Shown: positions 28,178 through 38,729, numbered from the stretch's first letter. The stretch is DNA of 64,000 nucleotides from Caloramator proteoclasticus DSM 10124 (GCF_900129265.1 NZ_FQVG01000001.1:55534-119533); one strand, 5' to 3'. Numbers and translations: made by a program. The notes: generated from the letters alone by a model not told the origin.

Positions 28178-29251
28178 ATGTTGCATAAATTGGATTTTAT
28201 TGAAGAAAAATATGAAGAGCTTTCAAAGAAGATAGCAGATCCAGAGATTATTGCAGATAATACTCTTTTTCAAAAATTATGTAAAGAACACAGTTCAATG
28301 GAACCAATTGTATTAAAGTATAGGGAATATAAGGACATTCAAAGGAGACTTAAGGAAGATAAGGAGATGCTCCAGGAGGGCGGACTTGACGATGAAATGG
28401 AACAACTTGTTAAGGAAGAGATAAAGGAACTTGAGGAGAAGGTTGTAGAAACTGAAAAGGAACTTAAGATTTTACTTCTTCCAAAGGACCCAAATGATGA
28501 TAAAAACGTTATCGTAGAAATAAGGGCAGGTGCAGGTGGTGAAGAGGCTGCATTATTTGCAGGAGACCTATTTAGAATGTACACAAGATATGCTGAAAGA
28601 CATAACTTTAAAGTAGAGGTTATGTCAGCTAATGAAACAGGAATAGGTGGATATAAGGAAGTTATATTTATGATAAAGGGACAGGGTGCCTACAGCAGAT
28701 TAAAATATGAAAGTGGAGTTCACCGTGTTCAAAGAGTTCCTCAAACAGAGTCAGGAGGAAGAATACACACATCAACTGCAACAGTTGCAGTTTTACCAGA
28801 AGTTGAGGATGTTGAGGTTGAAATCAATCCAAACGACTTAAGGGTTGACGTTTATCGTTCATCAGGTCACGGTGGACAAAACGTTAATACAACAGACTCA
28901 GCAGTTAGAATAACTCACCTTCCAACAGGTATTGTTGTAACGTGCCAAGATGAAAAGTCCCAGATTAAAAATAGAGAAAAGGCAATGAAGGTTTTAAGAG
29001 CAAGGCTTTATGAAATAGAACTTCAAAAGCAGCAGAGCCAAATTGCTGAAGAGAGAAAGAGCCAAGTAGGTTCTGGAGACAGAAGTGAAAAGATAAGGAC
29101 ATACAACTTCCCACAAAGCAGAATTACAGACCATAGAATTGGGCTTACAATATATAAATTTGATGCATTCTTAGATGGAGAAATTGATGAAATGATAGAT
29201 GCACTTATCACAAACGACCAAGCAGAAAAATTAAAGGCAGCAGGAGAATAG
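28178..29251 (+). CDS. prfA: Peptide chain release factor 1
   Basis: It terminates translation at UAA and UAG. The GGQ motif lies at residues 232-234 in [10 protein letters not shown], and the codon-recognition tripeptide is PQT (188-190), the PxT form of RF1. RAGAGGEEA and [11 protein letters not shown] are also RF1/RF2 hallmarks. ATG 28178 has TATGGAGTG upstream. Length 357 residues. A short palindrome, TTGTTGCAACAA, lies 66 bases upstream. Confidence 0.96.
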   Translation: MLHKLDFIEEKYEELSKKIADPEIIADNTLFQKLCKEHSSMEPIVLKYREYKDIQRRLKEDKEMLQEGGLDDEMEQLVKEEIKELEEKVVETEKELKILLLPKDPNDDKNVIVEIRAGAGGEEAALFAGDLFRMYTRYAERHNFKVEVMSANETGIGGYKEVIFMIKGQGAYSRLKYESGVHRVQRVPQTESGGRIHTSTATVAVLPEVEDVEVEINPNDLRVDVYRSSGHGGQNVNTTDSAVRITHLPTGIVVTCQDEKSQIKNREKAMKVLRARLYEIELQKQQSQIAEERKSQVGSGDRSEKIRTYNFPQSRITDHRIGLTIYKFDAFLDGEIDEMIDALITNDQAEKLKAAGE

Positions 29252-29279
29252 GCATGCTACTTAGCATGCCCAAATTTTT
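29251..29279 (+). terminator. Probable weak terminator after prfA
   Basis: GGCATGC (29251-29257) pairs with GCATGCC (29264-29270) and is followed by CAAATTTTTA. The T run is displaced by four bases, so termination may be partial, allowing read-through into the next gene. Confidence 0.5.
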
Positions 29280-29295
29280 AGCTGGGGGTGAAATT

Positions 29296-29673
29296 ATGAA
29301 ACGCTATATTGCCAACAGACCACTGTATTTAATTTTCCCTTTGTTTGTTTTATCTATAATTTTTTCATATCTTTTGGTGCTCTATAAAAAAAGCTATACC
29401 TATGTGAACTATATAAATATAGGATTTGATATATTTATATTGCTCTTTTATTTAAGAAGCTTTTGCATTGAAGTTAGTATAGATAGTAAAGGAATAAACT
29501 TTAAAGGACTGTTTTTAAGAAAAAGGGTATATATAGAAGACTATATAGGAATTGCACAATCCAACTTCTTAACTCAAGTTAAAACAAAATTAGGAAACTT
29601 TTATATACTTACCACCAAAAATGGACGTAATATTTTAAATGATATGTTTAAAAATCTAAATAAAGGGGAATGA
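29296..29673 (+). CDS. Small membrane protein of unknown function, PH-like domain possible
   Basis: The 125-residue product has two hydrophobic helices (about 11-29 and 38-53), then a soluble beta-rich part (IEVSIDSKGINFKGLFLRKR onward, roughly residues 57-118). This architecture resembles bacterial PH-domain membrane proteins, but I do not recognise a specific family. GGGGGTG precedes ATG 29296. It is followed by a protein of similar layout, and the pair probably forms a small unit behind prfA. Confidence 0.6.
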   Translation: MKRYIANRPLYLIFPLFVLSIIFSYLLVLYKKSYTYVNYINIGFDIFILLFYLRSFCIEVSIDSKGINFKGLFLRKRVYIEDYIGIAQSNFLTQVKTKLGNFYILTTKNGRNILNDMFKNLNKGE

Positions 29674-29695
29674 CTTGCATTAAAGGGGTGGTACA

Positions 29696-30304
29696 GTGAA
29701 GATAAAAAAGAAACTTGCAAAGGAAAGGGCAAAGTTTAAAAGAAGTATATTTTTTTCAATAACTATAATGATAGTAATGCTCTATCTTGTAAAGGTTCTT
29801 GATGATCAAGGCTATTTTATAGGTTTAGAGAGAACACTTATATATGCAAATTTATATATAATAGAGTTTTTGTTTATAGTCTATATGTTTAGGATGTATG
29901 TGGATTCAACCTTTGATATAATATTTAAACAAGACAGAGTTAAGGTGCAAAAGCTCTTTAGTAGGGTGGTTAACATTCCCTTAGATAATATATTGTTTGT
30001 TGATGTTGTAGAAAAATATGATGATTTTCAAATAATAATTTTAATTGATAAAATGAAACGTTCAAAATCATTAATTCTATTTGATAAGCAGTATGCATTA
30101 AATCATAATGACTATTTAAAGTGCTACAAAGAGGCATCACATTTTTATGATAGAGAAAAATTTTATTGCTATATAATTAAAAATGGAGGAGCTAAAAAAT
30201 ATTTTTATTTATATAAGCTATATAAGACCTGCTATAGAGCCCACTTTACCGATAGGGCTATAAAATACATAAAATTAGTTATAGACGAATATAACCTCTC
30301 ATAA
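29696..30304 (+). CDS. Membrane protein of unknown function
   Basis: A basic N-terminus (KIKKKLAKERAKFKR) is followed by two hydrophobic helices (about residues 17-34 and 46-66) and a 135-residue soluble part with beta-like character (FDIIFKQDRVKVQKLF). The layout parallels the preceding gene, suggesting distant relatedness or partnership. The start is GTG 29696 behind AAAGGGGTGG. No catalytic motif is visible. Confidence 0.6.
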   Translation: MKIKKKLAKERAKFKRSIFFSITIMIVMLYLVKVLDDQGYFIGLERTLIYANLYIIEFLFIVYMFRMYVDSTFDIIFKQDRVKVQKLFSRVVNIPLDNILFVDVVEKYDDFQIIILIDKMKRSKSLILFDKQYALNHNDYLKCYKEASHFYDREKFYCYIIKNGGAKKYFYLYKLYKTCYRAHFTDRAIKYIKLVIDEYNLS

Positions 30305-30338
30305 ACTTAAAAGGAGAAAATCAAAAAGGAGAGGTTTT

Positions 30339-31070
30339 ATGGAATCAAGATTGTATATAACCCTATTTGCTACATTTTGCTGTATGGTGGGAACATCCCT
30401 TGGAGGTGCATTAACAGTACTCTTTAGAAAAACAAATAATATGGTTTTATCTGCTGTTATGGGTATAGCTGGAGGGCTTATGCTCTCTGTTGTTACCTTT
30501 GATTTAATACCAGAGGCAATACTTATGGCAGATTTAGAAGTTGTTTTAATTGGAATAATATTTGGAGTTATATTTATTTCACTTCTTGATATATTTTTGC
30601 CCTATAGTAATTTCGTAAAAAAATATGGTAAAGGTATTAAAGTTGCACTGCTTCTTGCCCTTGGACTTGCTGCCCATAATTTTCCAGAAGGGCTCGCGAT
30701 AGGTTCAGGTTTTAGAGGAAGCAGCATATTAGGGTATAAGATTGCCTTTGTAATAGCACTTCACGATATACCAGAGGGTGCAGCAGTTGCAGCTCCGCTT
30801 TTAAGTTCGAGATTATCTAAATTAAAAATAATTTTATTTACCGCAATAACAGCACTGCCCACTGCAATAGGTGCCTATATTGGTGCCTATATTGGTGAGA
30901 TACAAAAAAGCTTTATTGCAGCATCCTTAGGATTTGCATCGGGAACAATGCTCTATATTGTTTGTGGAGAGCTAATACCTGAAAGTAAAGAAAATTATAG
31001 AGGACTGTTTTCAACTCTTTCAATTATAATTGGATTTATAATAGGTTTTATATTGATTAATATAATCTAA
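30339..31070 (+). CDS. ZIP family divalent metal transporter
   Basis: Eight-helix ZIP-fold permease of 243 residues. The metal-binding motifs are in helices IV and V: AAHNFPEGLAIG (about residues 111-122) and ALHDIPEGAAVAAP (about 146-159). The third motif, CGELIPESKE, is near the C-terminus. It likely imports Zn(II) or related metals. AAAAGGAGAGG precedes the ATG. The stop overlaps an in-frame ATG of the following sua5 gene. Confidence 0.92.
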   Translation: MESRLYITLFATFCCMVGTSLGGALTVLFRKTNNMVLSAVMGIAGGLMLSVVTFDLIPEAILMADLEVVLIGIIFGVIFISLLDIFLPYSNFVKKYGKGIKVALLLALGLAAHNFPEGLAIGSGFRGSSILGYKIAFVIALHDIPEGAAVAAPLLSSRLSKLKIILFTAITALPTAIGAYIGAYIGEIQKSFIAASLGFASGTMLYIVCGELIPESKENYRGLFSTLSIIIGFIIGFILINII

Positions 31071-31084
31071 TGGAGGCGAAGAGG

Positions 31085-32128
31085 TTGGATACAAAGGTTT
31101 ATTATGTGGATGAACATAGTGATGAAAAGATAAAAGAGGCGGCAGAAGTTATAAAAAGGGGAGGTCTTGTTGTTTTCCCGACAGAGACAGTATATGGGCT
31201 TGGGGCAAATGCACTTGATGAGGAGGCCTGCAGGAGGATATTTGAGGCAAAGGGAAGACCACAGGACAATCCGCTTATAGTTCATGTTGCAGATTTTGAT
31301 ATATCAGATTATGTAGAATATATACCAGAAAATGCAAAAAAAATAATGGAAAATTTTTGGCCAGGACCAATAACAATAGTTGTAAAAAAGAGCAGCAGGA
31401 TACCTATGCTTGTTACAGCAAACTTAGATAGTGTTGCTATTAGAATGCCCTCCAATAAGGTTGCAAGAAAGCTGATAGAGTATGCTGGGGTTCCGATTGC
31501 AGCACCAAGTGCAAATATATCAGGAAGACCAAGCCCAACAACAATAGAACATACAATTGATGACCTTATGGGAAAGGTTGATATGATAATTGGTGGAGAT
31601 AAATGTGAATTTGGCCTTGAGTCAACGGTAGTTGAGGTTTTAGATGAAAAGGTTACAATACTAAGACCTGGTGCTATAACAAGGGATATGCTGGAGGAAA
31701 TTGGGCTTAATGTAGATATTGATCCTGCAATTTTAACAAAGCCATATGAAAATCTAAAACCAAAGTCCCCAGGTATGAAGTATAGACATTATGCTCCAAA
31801 GGCTGAAATGACAATAATAACAGGAAGGATAGAAAGGGCTGTTGATTATATAAATATGAAAATAGATGAAATGAAATCAAAGGGTAAGCTTGTTGGAGTT
31901 CTTGCGACAGATGAGACAAAGGATTTGTATAGGGGTGGCTATATTATTTCTGTAGGAAGTAGAAAAAAATTAGGACTTATTGCTGCAAATCTATTTGACA
32001 CATTGAGGGAATTTGATAAAATAGATGTAGATTATATATATGCAGAAGGTTTTGAAGAGGATGGATTGGGACTTGCTATAATGAATAGAATGAAAAAGGC
32101 TGCATCATATAATGTTATAAATCTATAG
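31085..32128 (+). CDS. tsaC: L-threonylcarbamoyladenylate synthase (Sua5 type)
   Basis: It makes threonylcarbamoyl-AMP for t6A37 in ANN-decoding tRNAs. The YrdC domain has GGLVVFPTETVYGLGANA and APSANISGRPSPTT. A C-terminal Sua5 domain follows after a SPGMKYRHYAPKAEM linker, which makes this the long Sua5 form. I prefer the TTG start at 31085 because GGAGG at 31072-31076 is correctly spaced for it; an ATG at 31070 overlapping the upstream stop is in frame and possible. ywlE, rpiB and upp follow, a common Firmicutes order. Confidence 0.93.
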   Translation: MDTKVYYVDEHSDEKIKEAAEVIKRGGLVVFPTETVYGLGANALDEEACRRIFEAKGRPQDNPLIVHVADFDISDYVEYIPENAKKIMENFWPGPITIVVKKSSRIPMLVTANLDSVAIRMPSNKVARKLIEYAGVPIAAPSANISGRPSPTTIEHTIDDLMGKVDMIIGGDKCEFGLESTVVEVLDEKVTILRPGAITRDMLEEIGLNVDIDPAILTKPYENLKPKSPGMKYRHYAPKAEMTIITGRIERAVDYINMKIDEMKSKGKLVGVLATDETKDLYRGGYIISVGSRKKLGLIAANLFDTLREFDKIDVDYIYAEGFEEDGLGLAIMNRMKKAASYNVINL

Positions 32129-32137
32129 GAGGTAAGT

Positions 32138-32584
32138 ATGAAGCTACTATTTGTGTGCACAGGGAATACTTGTAGAAGCTGTATGGCAGAAGGAATAGCT
32201 AAAAAGAGAGCACAGGAATTGAATTTAGATATGGACATTTCATCTGCTGGAATCTATGCAACAAATGGTGCATCCTGCTCTTTAAATGCCCTACTGGCTA
32301 TGGAGGAGATGGGAATAGATATAAGAAACCATCTCTCAAGGCAGCTTACATACGAACTTTTAGAAAATTCAGACCTTATTTTAACTATGACAAGAGCACA
32401 CAAAGATACAATACTTTCATACTATCCATCCTTTTCTAATAAAGTTTTCACTCTTTTAGAATATATTGGAGAAAGTGGAGATATTGTAGATCCATTTGGT
32501 GGAGATATTGACACTTATAGGGCTTGTGCCAATGAAATTAAACAAGCCATAGATATTCTATTCAGTAAATTAAAGGAAAGTTAA
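32138..32584 (+). CDS. ywlE: Low-molecular-weight protein arginine phosphatase
   Basis: LMW-PTP fold with the P-loop VCTGNTCRS: nucleophile Cys7, Arg13 and Thr11. The Thr at this position is what directs YwlE to phosphoarginine rather than phosphotyrosine, so it probably reverses McsB-type protein arginine phosphorylation. The general acid lies in VDPFGGD near residue 115. Length 148 residues. Located between tsaC and rpiB as in Bacillus. Confidence 0.9.
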   Translation: MKLLFVCTGNTCRSCMAEGIAKKRAQELNLDMDISSAGIYATNGASCSLNALLAMEEMGIDIRNHLSRQLTYELLENSDLILTMTRAHKDTILSYYPSFSNKVFTLLEYIGESGDIVDPFGGDIDTYRACANEIKQAIDILFSKLKES

Positions 32585-32613
32585 GGCTTTTTAGCCTTTT
32601 ACTTTCCTTTTTT
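32572..32613 (+). terminator. Terminator after ywlE
   Basis: AAAGGAAAGT-TAAGGC pairs with GCCTT-ACTTTCCTTT with a small internal loop, followed by a T run (TTTTTT). The stem begins within the ywlE stop region. Confidence 0.8.
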
Positions 32614-32660
32614 GTTAAATAAAAAGGTAAATTTATAAATTATATAAGGGAGGAATACCT

Positions 32661-33110
32661 ATGAAGATAGCATTAGGATGTGACCACGGAGGATATAATT
32701 TGAAACAGGCTATTTTAGAACATTTAGAGAAGAAGGGAATTGAATATAAGGATTTTGGATGCTATTCAATAGAATCCTGCGACTATCCTGATTTTGCAGA
32801 AAAGGTTGCAGAATCAATAGTGAAGGGTGAATATGACTGCGGAATATTAGTTTGTGGAACAGGAATTGGAATATCAATAGCAGCAAACAAGGTTCCAGGA
32901 ATTAGGGCAGCCCACTGTACAGATACATTTAGTGCCAAGGCAGCAAGACAGCACAATAATGCCAATATATTGGCACTTGGTGAAAGAATAACAGGAATTG
33001 GTCTTGCACTTGATATAGTTGATGCTTATCTTGAGGCTGAATTTGAAGGTGGCAGACACCAAAGAAGAATAGATAAGATAGCAGAAATTGAAAAGAAATA
33101 TTCAAAATAA
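32661..33110 (+). CDS. rpiB: Ribose 5-phosphate isomerase B
   Basis: It interconverts ribose 5-phosphate and ribulose 5-phosphate in the pentose phosphate network. GCDHGGYNLK binds the substrate phosphate at the N-terminus; GILVCGTGIGISIAANK carries the active-site Cys; NANILALGER is also conserved. Length 149 residues. TAAGGGAGG precedes ATG 32661. Confidence 0.95.
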   Translation: MKIALGCDHGGYNLKQAILEHLEKKGIEYKDFGCYSIESCDYPDFAEKVAESIVKGEYDCGILVCGTGIGISIAANKVPGIRAAHCTDTFSAKAARQHNNANILALGERITGIGLALDIVDAYLEAEFEGGRHQRRIDKIAEIEKKYSK

Positions 33111-33114
33111 ATAA

Positions 33115-33762
<648 letters not shown>

Positions 33763-33770
33763 GTGTAGCT

Positions 33771-34214
33771 ATGAGACCAAGCTGGGATGAATATTTTATG
33801 GAGATTGCCCATACAATAAAGAAGCGTTCAACCTGCCTAAGAAGACAGGTAGGAGCTGTTATAGTTAAGGACAATAGAATTCTTACAACAGGATATAACG
33901 GTGTTCCGCCAAAGATGAAGCACTGCCTTGATATTGGATGTCTAAGGCAAGAACTTAACATTCCATCAGGGCAAAGGCACGAACTATGCAGAGCACTACA
34001 CGCAGAGCAGAATGCTATAATACAGGCTGCAAAGTATGGAATATCAATAGAGGGAGCAACTATTTATGTTACTGCACAGCCTTGCATTATATGTGCAAAG
34101 CAGATAATTGCATCAGGAATAAAAAAGATTGTATTCTCGGGAGACTATCCAGATGAACTGTCACTTGAGATGATAAAGGAATCTGGAGTTGAAATTGTAA
34201 GGTTTACTATATAG
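33771..34214 (+). CDS. dCMP deaminase / ComEB-like cytidylate deaminase
   Basis: Zinc-dependent deaminase of dCMP to dUMP, feeding dTMP synthesis. The zinc site is [10 protein letters not shown] with [10 protein letters not shown] (HAE plus PCxxC). A second Cys/His set, [11 protein letters not shown] with [10 protein letters not shown], matches the allosteric or structural metal site of dCMP deaminases. Length 147 residues. It follows upp by 8 bases. Confidence 0.93.
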   Translation: MRPSWDEYFMEIAHTIKKRSTCLRRQVGAVIVKDNRILTTGYNGVPPKMKHCLDIGCLRQELNIPSGQRHELCRALHAEQNAIIQAAKYGISIEGATIYVTAQPCIICAKQIIASGIKKIVFSGDYPDELSLEMIKESGVEIVRFTI

Positions 34215-34219
34215 TGAAA

Positions 34220-34250
34220 AAGCCCACAATGTATTATTTGTGGGCTTATA
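34220..34250 (+). terminator. Terminator after dCMP deaminase, half-duplicated at 34532
   Basis: AAGCCCACAA (34220-34229) pairs with TTGTGGGCTT (34238-34247). The expected T run is missing because the palindromic repeat begins here. A second copy of its loop and 3' arm (one mismatch in 21 bases) lies at 34532-34552 on the far side of the repeat. Confidence 0.7.
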
Positions 34251-34531
34251 TTGTCGACAAACTCATTTGTTAGTTAAAGTATGAAAAAGCCCCATGAAAG
34301 GATTTCGATAGGCTCTTTCATGAGCTTTAGCAATTCTTGCTTTTCGAATTTAAAAAAGTCCGTAATTCGGCACAGGACGTGCCGAGCCGAGCGGCCATCA
34401 GGACGATGGCATCGCGAGGGTAGGACTTTTTTAAACAAAGAAAAGCTTAGAATTGCTTGGCGAAATGAACGAATGCCCAAGAAATCCTTCATGGGGCTAA
34501 TTAAGATATAACTTTTTCAACATTCTGATCT
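34247..34531. repeat. Palindromic MITE-like repeat, full-length copy A
   Basis: The outer arms GCCCCATGAAAGGATTTC (34289-34306) and GAAATCCTTCATGGGGC (34481-34497) are inverted repeats. Inside is a second arm pair, AAAAAAGTCC (34352-34361) with GGACTTTTTT (34423-34432), enclosing a GC-rich core with two hairpins that both have loop AGGAC. The element ends are shared with other copies (TTGT..ACAAACT on the left, AACTTTTTCAACA on the right). A nearly identical copy lies inverted at 62.2 kb. No protein is credible inside it. Confidence 0.85.
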
Positions 34532-34552
34532 ACAATGCATTATTTGTGGGCT

Positions 34553-34706
34553 ATTTTGATTTATAAATATAGGGATTGGAAAAAATAAAATATATAAATT
34601 TAATAAAAAGATGCCCTAATCTATAAAGTTCATTTATTTTTAATTATTTTTTTTATAATTTTATGGTAAAATGTTTATGGTATTTTGAAAAATGAGGTGT
34701 AGTAAA
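34553..34706. other. AT-rich gap before tagO
   Basis: After the second terminator copy the sequence is very AT-rich. It probably holds the tagO promoter (a TAAAAT-like -10 is present near 34668), but I cannot assign a -35 with confidence and see no gene. Confidence 0.4.
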
Positions 34707-35732
34707 ATGAAGTATCTTTATATGTTTTTGTTTCCGGCTTTGACATCCTTTTTATTAACACCATTGGTAAAAAAGCTTGCATACAAATTAGGTGCAATAG
34801 ATGTACCAAAAGACGAAAGACGTCTACATAAAAAGCCTATTCCAAGACTTGGGGGACTTGCTATTTTTACATCCTTTTTAATTTATTCTTTATATTACAT
34901 AGGTTTTAAATCTAATTTTGATGGTATATTAGTAGGTGCATTAATTATAGTAGCTATGGGTATAGTAGATGACATAAGGGAATTAAAACCAAAGACAAAG
35001 CTTTTATTTCAAATAATTGCAGCCATTGTTTTAATTTTGTTTGGAATTAAAATTAATTATATAACGATACCTTTTTTACCTGGAACAGGCTCCTTTTATG
35101 TAGGATGGATAGGTATTCCAATAACTATTCTATGGGTTGTTGGTATGACTAATGCGGTTAATTTGATTGATGGATTAGATGGCCTTGCCTGTGGTGTTTG
35201 TACAATATCTGCATTATCGTTGTTTGGAGTATCAATTATAAGCGGGAGAATGACAGTAGGCATATTGTCAATAATATTATCAGGTGCGTGTATAGGATTT
35301 TTATACTACAACTTCAATCCGGCAAGTATATTTATGGGAGATACAGGATCGCAGTTTTTAGGTTTTACCCTTGCAGCAATATCAATACAAGGGGCAATAA
35401 AGTCAGCAACAGCAGTTGCTGTAGCAGTACCAATATTGGCACTTGGACTTCCTATTTATGATACTTTATTTGCTATGATAAGAAGAAAAATAAACAACAG
35501 GCCTATTATGGAGGCGGATAAGGGACATCTTCACCATAGACTTTTAGCATTAGGGTATAGTCAGAAACAGGTTGCTATAATTTTATATATAGTTAGTGGA
35601 ATTTTTGGGATAACATCTATTATAGCAATGTCAGTTTCAACAAAAAAATCCTATTTGATATTGATGATTGTATGTACTTTAGTATTAGCCTTTGCAACTG
35701 AATTAGGACTTTTAAAAAGAACAAAGAGGTGA
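34707..35732 (+). CDS. tagO: Undecaprenyl-phosphate GlcNAc-1-phosphate transferase
   Basis: This polytopic MraY/WecA-family enzyme starts lipid-linked synthesis of teichoic acid or other surface glycans. KDERRLHKKPIPRLGG, NAVNLIDGLDGLACG, FMGDTGSQFLGF and DKGHLHHRLLALG are the four family motifs. About ten hydrophobic helices are visible in 341 residues. ATG 34707 has TGAGGTG upstream. It sits 4 bases before the UDP-GlcNAc epimerase, which fits secondary wall polymer synthesis. Confidence 0.93.
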   Translation: MKYLYMFLFPALTSFLLTPLVKKLAYKLGAIDVPKDERRLHKKPIPRLGGLAIFTSFLIYSLYYIGFKSNFDGILVGALIIVAMGIVDDIRELKPKTKLLFQIIAAIVLILFGIKINYITIPFLPGTGSFYVGWIGIPITILWVVGMTNAVNLIDGLDGLACGVCTISALSLFGVSIISGRMTVGILSIILSGACIGFLYYNFNPASIFMGDTGSQFLGFTLAAISIQGAIKSATAVAVAVPILALGLPIYDTLFAMIRRKINNRPIMEADKGHLHHRLLALGYSQKQVAIILYIVSGIFGITSIIAMSVSTKKSYLILMIVCTLVLAFATELGLLKRTKR

Positions 35733-35736
35733 TTAA

Positions 35737-36888
35737 ATGTTAAAGGTAATGACTATTTTTGGAACAAGACCTGAGGCAATAAAAATGGCACCACTTGTAA
35801 AGGAGCTTGAAAAAAGAGAAAATATTAAGTCAATTGTTTGTGTAACAGCACAGCACAGACAAATGCTTGATCAAGTATTAGATTTGTTTGAAATAAAACC
35901 AGACTATGATTTGAATATAATGAAGGATAGACAAACATTAACATCAATAACAACGGGTGTTCTTGAAGGACTTGATGAGCTTTTTAAGGAAGTAAAACCA
36001 GATATAGTTTTAGTTCACGGTGATACAACAACTACCTTTGCAGGAAGCCTTGCAGCCTTCTATAACAAGATAAAAATAGGACACGTTGAAGCAGGACTTA
36101 GAACCTTTGATAAATATTTTCCATTTCCAGAGGAGATAAATAGGAAACTTACAGGTGCACTTTCAGATATTCATTTTGCACCAACACCTACTTCAAAGCA
36201 AAATCTATTAAATGAAGGCGTAAAGGAAGAGTCTATATTCATTACGGGTAATACAGTAATAGATGCATTAGAGGAGACAGTTAGTGATGAATATGTATTT
36301 GAAAATGAAGTTTTAAATAATATAGATTTTACAAATAAAAAGGTGATAATGGTTACAGCTCATAGGCGTGAAAATTGGGGTGAACCTCTACAAAATATAT
36401 GTAGAGCCTTTAAGAGAATAGTTGAAAATAATGATGATGTCGAGATTGTTTATCTTGTGCATCTAAATCCAGTTGTTAGAGAAACTGTATATAGTATATT
36501 AGATGGTGTAAAGGGAGTACATCTTCTTCCTCCACTTGATACTAAGGAAACTCATAACTTGATGAGTAGATGTTATATGGTAATGACAGATTCAGGAGGA
36601 TTGCAGGAAGAAGCACCACACCTTGGAAAGCCTGTGCTTGTTTTAAGGGATGTTACAGAACGTCCTGAGGCAGTTGAGGCTGGAACTGTAAAGGTAATAG
36701 GAACTGATGAGGAGAATGTATATAAAGAGGCAGAAACATTAATAAAAGACCAAAGGGCATATAAGGCTATGGCCAATGCAGTAAATCCCTATGGAGATGG
36801 AAAGGCTTCAAGGAGAATAGTGGATGCTATATTGTACTATTTTGGTTTAATTAATGAAAGACCCGATGAATTTAGAGCTAATAAATAA
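35737..36888 (+). CDS. wecB: UDP-N-acetylglucosamine 2-epimerase (non-hydrolysing)
   Basis: It interconverts UDP-GlcNAc and UDP-ManNAc for wall polymer linkage units. GTRPEAIKMAPLV at the N-terminus, HGDTTTTFAGSLAAF, GHVEAGLRTFDKY and TDSGGLQEEAPHLGKP are family motifs. Length 383 residues. It is co-transcribed with tagO and followed by a strong terminator. It is named mnaA in Bacillus. Confidence 0.95.
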   Translation: MLKVMTIFGTRPEAIKMAPLVKELEKRENIKSIVCVTAQHRQMLDQVLDLFEIKPDYDLNIMKDRQTLTSITTGVLEGLDELFKEVKPDIVLVHGDTTTTFAGSLAAFYNKIKIGHVEAGLRTFDKYFPFPEEINRKLTGALSDIHFAPTPTSKQNLLNEGVKEESIFITGNTVIDALEETVSDEYVFENEVLNNIDFTNKKVIMVTAHRRENWGEPLQNICRAFKRIVENNDDVEIVYLVHLNPVVRETVYSILDGVKGVHLLPPLDTKETHNLMSRCYMVMTDSGGLQEEAPHLGKPVLVLRDVTERPEAVEAGTVKVIGTDEENVYKEAETLIKDQRAYKAMANAVNPYGDGKASRRIVDAILYYFGLINERPDEFRANK

Positions 36889-36926
36889 TAAAATCAATAG
36901 TTATTCTTAGATTGATAAAGAAATAC

Positions 36927-36967
36927 AAAACGTAAATTAGACTAATCAGTCTAATTTACGTTTTTTT
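36927..36967 (+). terminator. Terminator after wecB
   Basis: A 17-bp perfect stem (36927-36943 with 36948-36964) around AATC ends in seven T residues. Confidence 0.92.
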
Positions 36968-37014
36968 AACACAAAAAAGTGTTGAATTTTATCGAATAAG
37001 TGTTAAAATATTCA

Positions 37015-37132
37015 ATGTTAGGGCTAACTGACAGCCAACTTGGAGGTCGGGTAGTCTTAGATAGTAAGGCAGACAGTTACCTTATCAGGGTGGATGTAGG
37101 CCGGTACCAAAATTTTTGGTACCGGCCTTTTT
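37015..37132 (+). promoter_or_regulatory. Structured leader with terminator before the ATP synthase operon (candidate Na+ riboswitch)
   Basis: A compact, purine-rich and comparatively GC-rich segment, unlike the flanking AT-rich DNA. TAACTG (37025-37030) pairs with CAGTTA (37074-37079), enclosing a small hairpin CTTA-GATAG-TAAG and the conserved-looking GGAGGTCGGGTAG. It leads into a strong terminator (37099-37112 with 37114-37127, then TTTTT). The layout is that of a transcription-terminating riboswitch. Na+-I (DUF1646 motif) riboswitches are known to occur upstream of ATP synthase genes, and I propose that identity; I cannot match the consensus from memory. Confidence 0.55.
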
Positions 37133-37311
37133 GATTAAAATTTCTGACAAGTTATAAAATTTAAATATCTATATCTTTGATTGACACTATAACTTGATAG
37201 GAGTATTATATATTAATGAATTAGAATATCGTTAAAATACAATATAATTTGTATGTATTAAAAATATAAAACTTTAGAAACTAAGATAAAAGACATTTTT
37301 GGTGGTGTTTT
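37133..37311. other. Spacer between leader terminator and atpI
   Basis: An AT-rich stretch of 179 bases without a credible gene. A TTGACA at about 37181 could be part of a second, riboswitch-independent promoter, but a convincing -10 is not seen. Confidence 0.35.
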
Positions 37312-37684
37312 ATGGTTGATTATTTTATATTTAGCTTTATTTTAAAAAGGCTTAAATTTTCCCTTAACATATTTTTGTTATTAATGTTGTCAATATTAGT
37401 TTTTAATGCAAATTACGCTTTATCATATTTTTTAGGATATATTATTGGGATATTTAATTTTATTCTATTGTCACTAGGTACAAATTACATAATAACCAGA
37501 AAAGTTAATCACTCTAAGATTATTCAGTTTATATTTTTTACGATGAGAATAATTTTAATAGCGTTAATTTTAGCAAGTGCAGTTAAGGATGGTTATAACG
37601 TTTTTATACTCTTTTTAGGGTTTTTAACAATAAATATATCTATAAAAATAGGTGCATTATTAGACTGTAGAAGGGAGGGACAAT

Positions 37685-37698
<14 letters not shown>
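37312..37698 (+). CDS. atpI: ATP synthase subunit I (AtpI-like)
   Basis: A 128-residue, strongly hydrophobic protein with four predicted helices at the head of the atp operon, as AtpI always is. AtpI assists c-ring assembly; related proteins are tied to Na+/Mg2+ handling. Sequence conservation is low and the call rests on size, topology and position. It overlaps atpB by 14 bases. GGTGGTG precedes the ATG. Confidence 0.7.
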
Positions 37699-38655
<957 letters not shown>

Positions 38656-38684
38656 ATTTAAAAGGACTATTTCTTAAATTTAAA

Positions 38685-38729
38685 TTAGCCCCACGAAAGT
38701 AATTTATATTCAATACTTCGTGGGGCTAA
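38685..38729. repeat. Perfect hairpin between atpE and atpF
   Basis: TTAGCCCCACGAA (38685-38697) pairs perfectly with TTCGTGGGGCTAA (38717-38729), and AGTA/TACT extends the stem. The GCCCC ends resemble the MITE-like repeats of this window, so it may be a short member. No T run follows, so it is more likely an mRNA-stability or processing element than a terminator. Confidence 0.75.

Noticed and set aside
34274..34511. Open frames on both strands inside repeat copy A
   Set aside because: They read through palindromic arms and the structured core, and have no codon bias or homologous pattern.
34220..34552. CRISPR array
   Set aside because: Direct repeats at 34226 and 34532 are only two, far apart, and are explained by duplication of a terminator.
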